DNA of 64,000 nt. It comes from Buxus sempervirens. Taxonomy: Eukaryota > Streptophyta > Magnoliopsida > Buxales > Buxaceae. The stretch is from contig OX387183.1 in assembly GCA_947561395.2 (NCBI GenBank), positions 5,203,883 to 5,267,882 of the forward strand, given 5' to 3'. Of this stretch, positions 11,091 through 22,504 are shown in pieces (positions within the stretch are counted from its first letter, which is position 1; each line of letters starts with the position of its first letter). The notes beneath the pieces were generated by a model. The model saw nothing but the letters and a program-made list of their open reading frames with translations, did not search any database and was not told where the DNA came from. A program made the position numbers and the translations under genes.

Positions 11091-13383
11091 TGTAACGCCC
11101 TAGATTCGAGTTACATAAAAAAACATAAACTTGTCTCCAGAGATTATTATGTAAAGTAGGATCGCACCATCAGAGTGAAGGAAAAAAAACATGAATATAA
11201 TAAACTATGAAACAGAGTATGCTAAAATAACCCCAAAGTAATAACTCACAGGACCAAGTAAAACTACCCGCAAGTATCCGGCTCTCCAGGTGTATCAAAA
11301 AAACAAGCAGAAGCAAAAGAATGAGATATGAATATCTCAGCGAGCAGCAAATTCATGCACAAATACACTTTTACTAGTTGTAAAAATATGGAGCGAATAA
11401 TTTCATGAGTAACAAGGGCAATAACTCGATAAAGCCGACTAAACTCCTAGTAATTCATTTGACACAAAGATATAACTAATGGGAATCAATACGTATTTAA
11501 AACTGAATACGGTTGTCAACAAATCCGAATGATCGCAAAAGACACAATATCATTATAACCACGTCTAGAGAAAACCAAATTTCTACAACTGTCCAATAAT
11601 ATGTCTCAATTTAGATAAAACAAAACCCAACATTGGTCAATGTCATGTAATTATTTTGATTGGTTAATCAACACGCCAGAGCGACATCCACACCTCCATG
11701 TACACAGTTCCGGCCTACTTAGGGTTTCGGATACTCAGAAATGACGGCCTACTTAGGGTTTCGGCATTAACAACTAGGCCTACTCAGGGTTTCTGGCTGC
11801 TCTATACTAGTCGTGGCAACACTCCATGGCTATGCCATTACACCAATAAAACAGAAAACATCACATTACTAAGCTTAGACTCTGGATCTAGGACAAGCTA
11901 AACCAAAACAGCAAACCGTCGTATAAACTCAACTCTGACATCATATTAAATCAACAATACTCATCATCATGTACAACGCAACACGACTCAACACATGTCC
12001 CTCTGGACTAGAACACTACCTCATGTACTTTTAGTATTTACTCAAAATCTCATAACACAAGACCATTGGTAATAAAACCCATTTACTCACACCAAGAGTA
12101 ACTTTACAAATGCAGTTCAGAACTTTAAATCAAGTGAAAGCCTGATTAAACAATTCTCATTCAAGAAAACAAGTGCATAACAAAAAGAAATAATTCATGA
12201 ACTTCTAATGTTTTGGAACAATAACATCAACTACTGATAGCCCAAAAATTCACTTTGGAAACTCCTAAGGATTCCCAATAATTCCACTTAATAATCTCAG
12301 AGTGTTTGAACAGTTAATAATATTTCTAAGGTCCTAAACAAGTCAATAGCTAAGTGATTGAACCCTCAAAATATCAACTCTAGCTTGATTTGGTCAAATT
12401 TCACATTTCAGCAAAGTTTTGGGGCTTGCGCTGACCTCTAGTGTTTGGTGCGAGGTCGGCGATAGCTCATTAGTAAAATAAACATGTCACGCTAACTCAA
12501 ATAAATCTAGGCACAAGATTAGCGAGAAGTCGGCGATACCGGAATTATACTTCGCGCGGACTCAAAACAATGGGCACGAGAGGAGCGCGAACTCGGCGGT
12601 AAGGAAATTTGGTCTCGCGCCGACTAGAATTAGTTGGCGCTAGGTAGGCACCAACCCGGCGGATACCCCCTACGATTTTCAACTCTCTGTTATTTCAAAA
12701 TCTCCATGATTGATTGAATTTTTAATGTCTGTAACAATTTTCCTAGCCTCCTACTATCCCCAGAAGACGTTTAAAACAGTTTCGAAATTATTCTAAACCC
12801 ATTAATATTTATTTCTAACAATCCTTCAAAAGAACTCATGCTCGAACTGTATTTTCTAGAATCATATGCAACACTACCAAACTCACGGATCAAATCCAAA
12901 ACCCAATTTTAAAACGATGCTACTCACCTGTATTGAGGATTTTCTTCTAGCTTCCAACCCTTTTGATAGACTCCTCTAGAGATCAAAGCTTGTCGGCCGA
13001 TGCCCTAGGTACCAGGCAGCGGTCAAACCAAATGCCTCTAAGTTCGGCCTCTGGTTTTCTTTTTCCTTTTCCCCAAAATTTAACCTAATGATCTATTTAT
13101 AGTCCTTGAAAACCTTCTTCCCTTAACCTAATAAATTTATTACTCGCCCTAATCTTAACCATTGAAATCCCATACTTGCCGCTCCTTAAAGTTGAGGTTA
13201 CTGGAAATATTTATTTGCTAAGTTCCTAATCACTACAAATTTTAATTTCACACTTAATTACTTAATAACATTCTACTTATTTCTTTGCCACCTAATGACC
13301 CCAAATCTCCAAATTTAATTACTTTGATTAAATCTACTAATTAATCCAAGTTTTTAATTCCTATTAAAAACTGAGGTTTTACA
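11091..13383 (+). mobile_element. Solo LTR, family F3, inside element B gag
   Basis: Starts TGTAACGCCC and ends GGTTTTACA. Flanks CTGAG (11086-11090) and TTGAG (13384-13388) match at 4 of 5. The insertion splits one reading frame of element B: TFDQSQ on the right side continues as LIAPIGTS on the left. Inside, near 11710-11800, three copies of GCCTACTYAGGGTTTC occur, also present in inverted form in the LTR at 19272. A GGCGC-rich stretch lies at 12420-12660. There is no internal region or second LTR, so it is a solo LTR. Confidence 0.78.
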
Positions 13384-14947
13384 TTGAGATTGGTCAAAAG
13401 TTCTTTGAATGGAAGAGATGGCTGCAATTGAGTTGGACAGGCCTGCCCCATTGTGATAAGATAATGGATTTTGCCCAATGTCATTTCCAGAAGGGGTGGA
13501 TGCAGTTGTATTGAAGGACAAGGCTTTCTAATCCAGCAAGTCCTGAATGGCATGCTTTAAAGGCCAACAGTTGCCAGTAGGGTGATTTGGTGCACCCATG
13601 TGAAAATCACAGGTGATTGAAGGGTCAAAATTCCTCCACTTAGATGCATTCGGGTTTGGCTCCTTCAAGATTACATATTTCACCTTCAGTAAGGTTGGTA
13701 ATAGTTGGGAAAGTGACACGGGAATAGGAGTGAAGATTCTATTCCTGCTTGCTGCCATCCACGCATCTCTCTCTTCCTTAGTGGAAACCCTTTTCTGATT
13801 TGTAGGCACGGATGGAGAGAAATTGATGTTTAGTGGAGTTTGATAGTTGGTTTGTGGTTGCTGGGTCTGCTGGGGTGCAGGAACATTGATGTGGAATGGT
13901 TTTCTGGGAGGAGGAGCTTGTACCATGTTTATTTATCCTTCTTTCTTATTCTTTTTCATCTCATTCCCCTTTTTCTGTGCCAAAAGAGTTGGAGGAATCT
14001 GACTGACCAGCCAAAGCAGAGTAATCAATTATTTTTCCTGATCTGATCTTGTCCTCGATCCGGTCAACCACTTATACTAGGGTCGCAAAGTTGGTGGTAG
14101 CCTAACCCACCAAATGATTATAGAAAGGCTGCCCTAGTGTACTTACGAATTGTGAGATCATTTCATGTTCCAACATTGGTGGCCTGACTTAGGAGGCAGT
14201 CTCCCTCCACCTCTTGGCGTATTGCCCCACAAATTCATCCTTTTCCTTGCTTATCCTCATTACATCATACCTATCTAGCACGATTTCTGAATTGAACTTG
14301 TATTGGGTCAAAAAGGCATTTGCCATATCCTTCCATATTCTAATCTTCCCATGGTCAAGTGTGGCAAACCATCTCAGAGCTGCTCCAGTCAAAATCCTTT
14401 GGAACAGCAGAATTAGAATGCCTTCATCCCGGCTAAATTGGCATAAAGCCCCATAATACAGCTTCAGATGGTTCATAGGGTAGCCAGTGCCATCGTACTT
14501 GTCAAAGTCTGGGCACTTGAACTTGGTTGGTAGACAAACATCTGGGTATAGGCACAGTCTTCAAAGTTTGTGCCTCCATAACTTTTCACCCCCTTCACTT
14601 CTCTCAATTCCTCCTGAATCATTTCTAGCATGTGCAGGAACTTCCTTTCCATCTCCTCCCTTATTTTCTCCTTTTCCTTCTCTCTCTGATTCAACTGTCT
14701 CTTCCCTAATTAGTATATGTTTAGGGATAGGTTCAGAAATGGGTTCAAGGATGGGTTGAGTTGGAGGTGGAATGTTAGTTTGAGGTGGAGGTGCTTGGTG
14801 GGAAGTGGATGCTTGGTTCAGGGCTTGGACTTACTGGGCCTGAACAGCCAGTAAGTTTTCTAGCATTTGGGCAAGCCCTGCCACCTGCTCTTGCAGTTGA
14901 GCAAAGTCTTGAGTAAAAGCAGCAGCCTGGTTCTCAGTAGGATTCAT
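13384..14947 (-). pseudogene. Element B gag pseudogene, main part
   Basis: The minus-strand ATG at 14947 is preceded in frame by IAPVTRSRART, as in element C. Order: Gln-rich N-terminus (to 14831, where a TAA breaks it), Glu/Lys-rich part (14694-14473), gag core (14476-14189: MNHLKLYYGALCQF, LFQRILTGAALRWF, then QYKFNSEIVLDRYD), then 13926-13528 with a Pro/Gln-rich linker, the FTPIPVSLSQLLPTLL block and the knuckle CDFHMGAPNHPTGNC with KHAIQDLLD. It is broken by at least two stops and by frameshifts. It is a close relative of the element C and D gags. Confidence 0.85.
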
Positions 14948-14989
14948 TGTACGAGCTCTCGATCTGGTCACGGGAGCAATGGTTACAAG

Positions 14990-15290
14990 TATATTGGTAC
15001 CTCGGTTTATGAAAATAAAGAAATATGTCAGCACCAATTTATATATTATTCACATATCTATGAATGCATGTATGCAGGTTAGGTGAACATGAGCTTAGAT
15101 TTTTTTTATTATTCTTTATTTTTTTAATTATTCATTTTAAAGAATTGTTGAAATATTTTAAGATATGAATTGGAATTAAGGTTTCCAAAGCCTCCTGAAA
15201 TTACGCAGGCTTTCAAGAGCCTATGAAGGGTTATAGAATCACACAAGCTTCTAGGGCTTATGAGGATAAAGACATGAAATTTCAAGCTTT
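14990..15290 (-). other. Element B leader next to gag, with hairpin repeats
   Basis: An AG/GT acceptor-like junction (CCGAG then GTACC on the minus strand) lies near 15003, just upstream of gag. From about 15140 rightwards the sequence holds diverged units containing AAAGCCT or GGAAGCC, the same repeat family as at 31937-32130. The array is cut at 15295 by element C. Confidence 0.6.
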
Positions 15291-15295
15291 CAGAG
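15291..15295. repeat. Target-site duplication of element C (left)
   Basis: CAGAG directly before TGTAGACACC; the same five bases follow the 3' LTR at 31932-31936. Confidence 0.92.
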
Positions 15296-15741
15296 TGTAG
15301 ACACCCCAAAATTGCACGATTTTTGATAAATCTTGAAGGAGAGAAATATTTTATTGGAATTTTCAATTCTTTGCACTGGGTTTGAGATACTTAACCCATT
15401 TGAATCCAAAACGGAAAAGGAGAAGGCCCGAATTCAATCTTTGTGCAAAGTCAAGCTTTTTCCGGTTGAATTTTGTTGACTTTTGACCCCAGAAAATGAA
15501 ATATTTTTTAAAGCCAGATTTCAAGATAATTTTTCCCGGTAATCAGGTTTTTAACCATGTTATTGCATAAAAGAATTTTTTGAGATTTTAAATCTTGAAG
15601 AATACCTTGGTTTTAACATATTGAACCTTTTTTCCAGACCTGAAAAATCGGAATTTTGCCTAGAACTGGAAAGTTGACTTTTTATTCACTTGGAATTTGG
15701 GTCTGGAACTATTTTTAATGGATTCAAATGGGGGGTGTTTG

Positions 15742-15823
15742 CTTATTTACATGTAATATCTTAAGTAAATGGAGATTAAAAAATACGAGGACATTCACTT
15801 AAACGATATTACATGTAAATAAG
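15742..15823. repeat. Long conserved hairpin in F1 LTR
   Basis: CTTATTTACATGTAATATC pairs perfectly (19 bp) with GATATTACATGTAAATAAG. Inside it TTAAGTAAATG faces CATTCACTTAA, with a loop of about 20 bases. The inner arm has one mismatch here that is absent in the 3' LTR copy. The same structure is found at 29605, 39969 and 57801, and damaged at 43415. Confidence 0.9.
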
Positions 15824-15864
15824 TATTGCCTGTGTTAAAATTTGGAAAAAGGGCTTTTTTACCT

Positions 15865-16006
15865 GTATCCGGCAACTCAGGCCGGATACAAGTACTTTCC
15901 TTTGTATCCGGTCTAAAGTGCCGGATACAAGGAAAAGTTAGTGTATCCGGCATCATATGCCGGATACATTAAATCTCTAGTGTATCCGGCCTGAGATGCC
16001 GGATAC
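15865..16006. repeat. Four palindromes with GTATCCGGC...GCCGGATAC core
   Basis: Units at 15865-15889, 15902-15930, 15943-15967 (GTATCCGGCAT, 3-base loop, ATGCCGGATAC) and 15982-16006. Arms stay nearly constant while loops differ. The array lies 150-300 bp upstream of the TATA box, so it is in the promoter-proximal U3 part of the LTR. Each unit has CCGG sites, potential cytosine-methylation targets. Confidence 0.92.
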
Positions 16007-16161
16007 GTTAGTTTTTGCTCAAAATTAGGGTTTTCCGAGAGAAATCACTTTTTGCCATCATGTCCCTCATTAAATGAGGGGAAATCTCGGAAACAGCCCT
16101 AGGGTTAAGGTTGGGGGGTTCTAGACATTAAGTTGTGTCTACCAACAACCCTAGCCTTTGC

Positions 16162-16171
16162 CTATAAATAG
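16162..16171 (+). promoter_or_regulatory. TATA box of element C 5' LTR
   Basis: CTATAAATAG, about 30 bp upstream of the ATG at 16191. The same box is at 30025-30034 in the 3' LTR and in near-identical form at 43861 and 58254 in element D. Confidence 0.8.
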
Positions 16172-16190
16172 GAGGCTCCTCCTCAAGCAA

Positions 16191-16265
16191 ATGGCCAAGT
16201 TTTTGGAGATCAAGGAGCTCCGAGTGAAGAAGGGAACCGCTGCCGGATTGCTTCCAGAACCCCAG
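16191..16265 (+). CDS. Candidate LTR-encoded first exon of gag (25 codons)
   Basis: The ATG follows the TATA box by about 30 bp. The frame reads MAKFLEIKELRVKKG onward for 25 codons and ends exactly at CCCCAG followed by GTAAGC, a strong plant donor (GT at 16266-16267). Joining to either acceptor before gag (AG at 24146-24147 or 24167-24168) keeps the phase and enters VHLIAVIAPVTRSKART and then gag. A TATA-to-ATG distance of about 30 bp leaves almost no 5' UTR, so transcription may start too late to include this ATG. The donor recurs in other LTRs of the window, but the LTRs of B and D have a TGA four codons after the corresponding ATG. The coding claim therefore applies only to element C and could be chance. 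Confidence 0.35.
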
Positions 16266-18069
16266 GTAAGCCTCAACCCTTCCTTTATTTTCTGTATTTT
16301 ATTTCTTAGATCTAGATCTCTTCTTCTACCTTTCTGTAGAATAAAGCCTTGTTTGTATGTGTGGAAACCCTTCCCCGGCTCAAAGTATCTCAAGACTCCC
16401 CTAGCCGTAAAACGTGAAGGCGGATCTAGGAGAAACGAGACTGGGGATTGACCCTAGTACTAGAACCTATGTAGTATAAGGCTCTTTGATTGATTGCAAA
16501 CCGTTCCCATTCAAAGTACCCTTGATTATCTTGAAGAACCGTGTTTAACGGGGAGAGAGAACAAAGGGAAACGATAGTGGAACGGAACCCTAGGCTGTTT
16601 AGAACCTTGTTTTGATGAATATGCATGCATGTTATATTGTTGTATTGATCTTGCTTGGATTTTCACTCTTGCACACAATACATTCTTTTGGCGGGATAGG
16701 CTCGTATTTGGGGATTTGTTACATTCATTGTGATAAATCCCTAATAAATTGCCTCAATCAATTCTGGAATGTTTGAAAATGAATTTTAAAGGTTTTGTAT
16801 TTGTCATGCACGAATTTGCACACACTTTGTCAATTTTTGGATTTGGTTTTCTTCGGATTAGGGTTTACTTGACAGCAACTGTACCCTAACTTCGGACACT
16901 CATAACTTCATCATCCGGATGAATTTTGGAGTGATTCTAGAACCATGGGAAAGGTGAGGCTGTCTAGTTTATACCTACCAAAAATCATGAATTTCTATCG
17001 AACAGATTTTTGACACCTCTCTGTCGAAGTTGACTGGTCAGTTCAGGTTTAAATACAGAACTTGTCACTTCGACGGAGCGCCATGTGTTCGTTTTAAATC
17101 CGATTCAAGTGATTTTTGTTCCTGGGAACTCCTTTATGAGTCTATTTTCAACTCCATTTGATTCCATAATTTTTGATTTAAATTGTGTCGTGCAGAGCTG
17201 ATTTACTCAGAACTGCTCAACAGCACTTTTCTGGGTAAATCTGTGATCCTCGGGGCCTGTTCGGGAAGTCACCCAAGGCACATCCGAATGAGTTTTTGTA
17301 TGAGGCTAGTTTCTTTTGAAAGATGGCCCTACAAACTTCATTGACACCAAATTTCCCGGATTTCTATGAAGTAGATTTTTCTAGATGATTTTCCAAAGAT
17401 ACCCACTTGTCACTTTTAATCATCCCCGGCAGCAACCCTAAAAGGAGCATAACTCCTAGGCTTTCAACCGGATCAACTTGAAATTTTGCATGAATCTCTT
17501 ATTTACCCTAATCTTTCAAATGGATTTGGTTTGGTTTGATTTAAAATTGATTTTGAATAATTTCAAGACAAATGGTATTTCTTTTCACCGAATTCTCCGG
17601 ATTTGATTCAACTTGGTTTTATGCAACCTTTACTTTGATTTCCATCCTTTTTTATGATATTCCAGAAGTGATATTAACATAAGAGAAGATCTGGAATGCA
17701 TTTGGATTTTCATGTGAAGATATCATACATGTGTCTTTTTTCCAAGTTTTAATGATTTTTTAGCAAGCTTTCTATTTTCTTTTTAGCATGAATAAACATT
17801 TGGCAACCACTTTGTGTGGGTGAATGGGGGTGCCTAACACCTTCCCCCGTTCATAATCTAATCCCCTTACCCATCTCTGGATTTGATTTTCAAGTAGGGT
17901 TATTTTTATCCTAGAATGTTTCTTTTATCTCCTTTTGCTTATTTTTTGATCCTTTGGTGTCCATTCTCACCTCCAAATCATGAATGGTGGCGACTCCCAC
18001 TCTTTTAAGTCGAGCCCCGCGTGTTGACGGAGGGAGGTCACTCCGGTGATTTTTCCCATGTCTCACAAC

Positions 18070-18087
18070 TGGCGACTCCGCTGGGGA
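18070..18087 (+). other. Primer binding site of element C
   Basis: TGGCGACTCCGCTGGGGA, two bases after the 5' LTR end, is where reverse transcription would be primed. This sequence type is known from Tat/Ogre-lineage plant elements, for which a tRNA-Arg primer has been reported. I did not check the exact tRNA. Equivalent sites are at 48980 and, on the minus strand, 37890. Confidence 0.85.
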
Positions 18088-19140
18088 CTTGTGGATTTAA
18101 GCCATTTTTTGTATATTCATGCTTTTTATTTATTTTTGAATGCTTGCTACTTTGTTTAATTAAGTTGTGTATATTCTTATATTTCAAATCAGATTGGGAT
18201 GCTTTTGAATTTTATATGAATCAAGTCATGTATGTTTTGCTTAATGTTGCCTAAAGATTGATTTAGGAAAAGCCTATCTTGAAGCATGATTTGATTGTAT
18301 TTGGTGATGACATGCTCTATTTTGAATTTTGAATACCATGGTTTGAACATGAGAATTAGAAGCATGGAATCTAGGAGTTCAGATTTTTTTTGGGTATTCA
18401 AACATGATTCTCATAAAGCATGCTTTGTTTTTGTGTTCAAAAATTTCTTTGTTGTGCCATGCCTTTAATTTGGGGTATAGGGGGATTTGATTTGAGCATG
18501 AAAACAATGAGCAATGAAATCTGGAAATTTAGTGTTAATTTTGGGTTTTCAAGCATGTTTTCACCAACAAAACCCTTCTTATACCATGTCAAGTAGTTGT
18601 TGAATTTTTTAGGCATCAATTTGAGGTATGTGTAATACACTTTGAGCATAAAATTGAAAGCCCGGAAACCCAGAATTCAGTAGAGGTTTTGAGGTTATTT
18701 TCAAGCATGTTTCCCAACAAAACCCCTCTTGAACAATGCATATAGTTGCTGATTTTTTTTAGGCTCCAATTTGGGGTAAAAATAATGCACCTTTGAGCAT
18801 GGAAAAGAGCATGAAATCTGGAATTTTAGGAATGCTTTTGGGTTTCAAGCATGCTTACATGATTTAATTATTGCTTGTACAAATAGCATGTTTTGTATAC
18901 TATTCTTTTGGGCATGAAATTTTTTTGTGCATATTTGGTTGCTTTGGCTTTGCTTGCTTGTATTTAACTTCATTACTTTTGTCATATATACCTTGGCTTG
19001 AAATGAATGCATGGCTACGAAAAAGAGTGGCAAGGGGCTGGGACGTTGTGAATGTTACCACAATTTTAAAATTGCACTTGAGCACTTGAAACAACTTGCA
19101 CAGCCTACCCATTACCTATTAGGAAGTTGAACCATGAATG
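18088..19140 (+). other. Element C leader, first part
   Basis: AT-rich noncoding sequence. Motifs such as AAAGCATG, TTTTGGGTTTTCAAGCATG and ATGAAATCTGGAAATTT recur at roughly 130-180 bp, forming a loose degenerate repeat (about 18290-18850). The comparable part of element B lies on the minus strand at 37370-37700. No coding potential seen. Confidence 0.6.
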
Positions 19141-19195
19141 TGTGTAGCTTGGCGCACTGAGGTCGTGACTTCGGAAAGCGAAAGTGAAAACATTT
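19141..19195 (+). other. Conserved leader motif
   Basis: TGTGTAGCTTGGCGCA, a GAGGTCGT block, then ACTTCGGAAAGCGAAAGTG and AAAACATT. It is nearly unchanged at 49617-49672 (element D) and on the minus strand at 33284-33345 (element B), while flanking leader sequence is much more diverged. It is a good candidate for a cis-acting RNA element; function unknown. Confidence 0.75.
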
Positions 19196-19271
19196 ACCTT
19201 AGAATTTGGGTCAATGATGTGATGACAATGGGATCTGTGATTCGATTCCGGGCATCACTAGACTTGAGTTC

Positions 19272-21714
19272 TGTAAGACCCTGATTTTTTTTGTGTGAGG
19301 TTGTCCATTATTTATTTATTTCTGTTGATATACATAAACTGTGTTTATCAGGTGTTTAGTGTGGTTTGAGGGCTTAGCCCATGCTCGTATGTACAGGCGT
19401 TATATAGCCATTTTTTCGGAAAATATTTAGTATTATCGTATGATTATTATTGTATAGTGTTTACGTATAAATTAATTTAATTAATAGGTCGATGCGAGTA
19501 TGTGGGGTTTTAGTGGGCGAGCGCGCATCGGATAAGAGAAAAAGGGGAAATGCATCCAACGGCGTATGTCTCGTGGGGTAAAAAAATTACCGAAGGGGGA
19601 AAGTAGGGTTTGGGTTGTAGGGATACGCGTAACTTGCGTAAGTTACGGAGGAAATCTTCGTTGGAGTTAGAGCTGTGGCGACTGCGGCGGAAATGGCGAT
19701 TGGGGTTATTCTCAGGAAGAGAAAAAGTCTGAGGGACTACTAGAAGCTCATTTGAGTTGGATTCAGGCGGGTTTTCCCTGTCATGAGCAGCGAACATTTC
19801 GACTAACATTTAGGCTACCATTTCGTCTTCGCGCATTCGGGATCATGATCGGCCGATTTCGAGGAAGACTATCATTCTGGGATTTATCGCGCACACTGTG
19901 AGTGGCACTGTTTTACCACCGAGGTTTCGGATTTATTCGTGTATGCATTGAATGATATCATGGTATTGAATTGCATTAATGTTGAGGTTTTCTGGGCAAC
20001 AAAGTTATGAAGGGTTTTAGTTACGGAGGGTTTTGGTTTTGCACAGTGAAATTGGGGTTAACTGGGAAGTCATGTAGATTAAATTCAAATTTGGTTTGGA
20101 TGTATCCTGGGAATATCAGGAGGCCATATAAGTGGTCACAGACTGAAAAATTACAGCCAGAGTTGGATTTTCGGCATTAACAGAGACTTGGAAATCGAAG
20201 TGGGTTACCGCCTAGCTGGCGCTTACCTAGCGCCCACCTAGGAGGTGAGCGCCAAGAAAAACAGACCCGGCGCCTAGCTAGCGCCCACCTCGCGCCTAGC
20301 TGGCGCCTACCTCCAATTCTCGCGCTTATCTCGCGCTTTTCTCCCGCCCGTCTGACGCTTAGCTAGCGCCCACTCGTCCACGGGTGAGCGCAAGCTAATG
20401 TTAATCAAAGGGACCTACCGCCCACCTGGCGCCCACCTCGGGAAGTGAGCGCCCAGTGGTTTTTCATGCAGAATCCTAAAATTTCGGAAGAGCCAAGGGT
20501 GTTCTGGATAATAGGGGTTCTTCGACCATTCAACCAACAAATAGAATTCGACATTAGAGGTAATAAATATTGCTGGTAAGAACAATGTAGATAGGTACTA
20601 GTTTTAGTACAAGCTTATGAGGTAGGTGTGGAGAAATATTTCGAGGATGCTCGGGATGTTCACATATTAGGGCTTTATTCTAGTCCTCTTGAAACATGCA
20701 TTGCTTGGTACCTGATTTGGTTTATTGAACTCGGTTTGATGACAAGTTTTGAATGAGGTTGTAATTATTATTTATTTGATTTCTTGAGTGAGTTTCTGTT
20801 CTGGTTGGAACACTTGTGAGTTTCTGTTCTGGTTGGAACACTTGAGTGAGTTTCTGTTCTGGTTGGAACACTTGTGTGTGAGTTGATGTTCTGGTTGGAA
20901 CCACGGGTGATGTGTACTAATGTAGAATTTTAAACAGTTAATTATCGGTTTGGGTTTAGCTTCCCATGGATCCTTGTTAAGCTTAGTAATGTGATGGTAT
21001 GTGTTTGTTGGTGTAATTGCATGGCCACGTGTGTTGCCACGACCAGTGTAAAGCAGCCAGATACCCCGAGTAGGCCTGGTTGTCAGTGCCGATACCCGGA
21101 GTAGGCCGGCACTGGATGACGATACCCTGAGTAGGCCGTCATTTCAGAGTTTCCGATACCCTGAGTAGGCCGGGAACTGTGTACATGGAGGTGTGGAGTG
21201 TCTACTTGGCATGTAAATTAATCAATGTAACCATATGCATGGCATTGACCTGGTTTGAGTTGTTATCGAAATTTACGTTGTTATTATCATTGGTTATTTG
21301 TCGAAGCATGTCTTATAACTGTGTTAACTATTTTATGCATGTATGTGTCACTCACTGGGATATTCGTATCTCATTCCCTCGTGGTTACTTGTTTTTCAGA
21401 TACTCGAGGTGAGGTGCCTACAGGGGTAGATCCGGCTGATACATATAGGGAGGAGGATTATTACTACCGACCTTAGTCCCGCAGGTTGTTCGGTCTTAAA
21501 CTGTTAAGTTGAATTTTGAGGATTGTAATAAGATAGTAAACTTGGGACCATTTGATGATTTCATAACTTGCCTGGATAGAAATGTTGAATTGTGCACTCT
21601 GACATGATATAAAAGGCGGGTGATTATCCAGCGATCACCATCATTGAGATCCTTAACTAACCCCTAGGAGACGTGTTATATCTTTAATGAAGAACACGGA
21701 TCCGGGGCGTTACA
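19272..21714 (-). mobile_element. Solo LTR, family F3, inverted, inside element C leader
   Basis: Read on the minus strand it runs from TGTAACGCCCCGG (21714) to GGGTCTTACA (19272). Target duplication AGTTC at 19267-19271 and 21715-21719 is perfect. In D the corresponding leader passes without interruption from TTGAGATCT to GTTGTCATTAAACC (about 49740-49765). Inside are four copies of GATACCCNGAGTAGGCC (21058-21172), four near-identical GAGTTTCTGTTCTGGTTGG-type units (about 20787-20905), and a GGCGC-rich stretch (20215-20460). The open frames here are not gene-like. Confidence 0.87.
20215..20460. repeat. GGCGC-rich short inverted repeat cluster
   Basis: Repeats such as GCGCCTAGCTGGCGC and TAGCGCCCACCTNGCGC, with many GCGC/GGCGCC half-sites in inverted arrangement. 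A related cluster occurs in the F3 LTR at 12420-12660 and a similar one in the F2 LTR at 59868-60075. The local GC content stands out from the AT-rich surroundings. Confidence 0.7.
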
Positions 21715-21719
21715 AGTTC

Positions 21720-22070
21720 TAAGTTGCCAATTAAGCCAAAACCCAAAAACCATACGCTTGAAGGTGGAGAAACACGTTTTCAGCTAAAAGCACACAATTA
21801 CGTTTGGGGAATTGGGTGTAAATGTGGGAAGGCCGTTTGCATGTTTTACAGGCCAAGGTATAATGTGTATACCATATTGAATGAAGGTAATACAAGGTGG
21901 CGAGGTAAAGCCATGTTTTTTTTTTTCCTAAGTTTGGGGAATTTTGCAAGTATGATGTCCAAGCCCAATTTGGGGCAAGTTTTGAAGGTCAAGATAAGGT
22001 GAACATCAAATGGGAATGAAAAAAAATCAAATCTGGTAAAAAAATGAGTCAAAATGGCCATTTCGGCAAT
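21720..22070 (+). other. Element C leader between F3 insertion and palindromes
   Basis: Noncoding. It continues the leader interrupted at 19272: AAACCCAAAAACCATACGC and GGAGAAACACGTTTTCAGC are shared with element D near 49762-49812 and, on the other strand, element B near 33170. Confidence 0.65.
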
Positions 22071-22210
22071 AACCGGCAACTCAGGCCGGTTAAGAAGACT
22101 TTTGTTCGTATCCGGTATATAACACCGGATAAAAAGGGTTATGCGTGTATCCGTTCATAATGACCGGATACATTAAGTCATGCCCTTATCCGGTCATTAA
22201 TGCCGGATAC
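22071..22210. repeat. Leader palindromes of element C (CCGGATAC core)
   Basis: AACCGGC, 7-base loop, GCCGGTT (22071-22091), then three more units of TATCCGG type up to 22210. The first unit shares the 17-base core CCGGCAACTCAGGCCGG with the first LTR unit at 15869, so LTR and leader arrays are directly related. The array lies about 290 bp upstream of the tandem hairpin array. Confidence 0.88.
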
Positions 22211-22504
22211 ATGCAGAAATTGAATAAATTGATTTTTTCAGTCCGAATTTTCAAAATAAAAATGCCTAAACCCTGTGTATAATTCTTAGGCACCCTAAGG
22301 AAAATATAAAAAAAAAAATATACAAAAAAAAAAATAAAAAAGAATGTATATTCTTCTAAGATTAAACCTAAGGTTGAAACTCAAAGAACAAACTAAGGTG
22401 TCATATTTTTTGACATCAATTCAATTCAAACATGTGTCAATCAAGCTTTAGAACTTGAAAATATTCTAAAATTCATCAAACATAAAAAAAATAAAAAATA
22501 AAAA

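Larger units (their letters stand above)
15296..18067 (+). repeat. 5' LTR of element C (family F1)
   Basis: 2772 bp, from TGTAGACACC to TCTCACA. Contents in order: long hairpin (15742-15823), CCGGATAC palindrome array (15865-16006), TATA box (16162-16171), short exon-like segment with donor (16191-16265), and near the end a primer-site-like TGGCGACTCC (17988-17997). About 99% identical to the 3' LTR by eye. Confidence 0.93.

Noticed and set aside
15865-16006. CRISPR-like regularly spaced repeats
   Set aside because: The units are short palindromes inside a plant LTR with spacers of different length and no cas genes. A CRISPR array makes no sense in this context.
16151-16626. Overlapping frames around the TATA box, duplicated at 30014-30489
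   Set aside because: Apart from the 25-codon exon candidate they are duplicated only because the two LTRs are nearly identical. Frames on both strands lack motifs.
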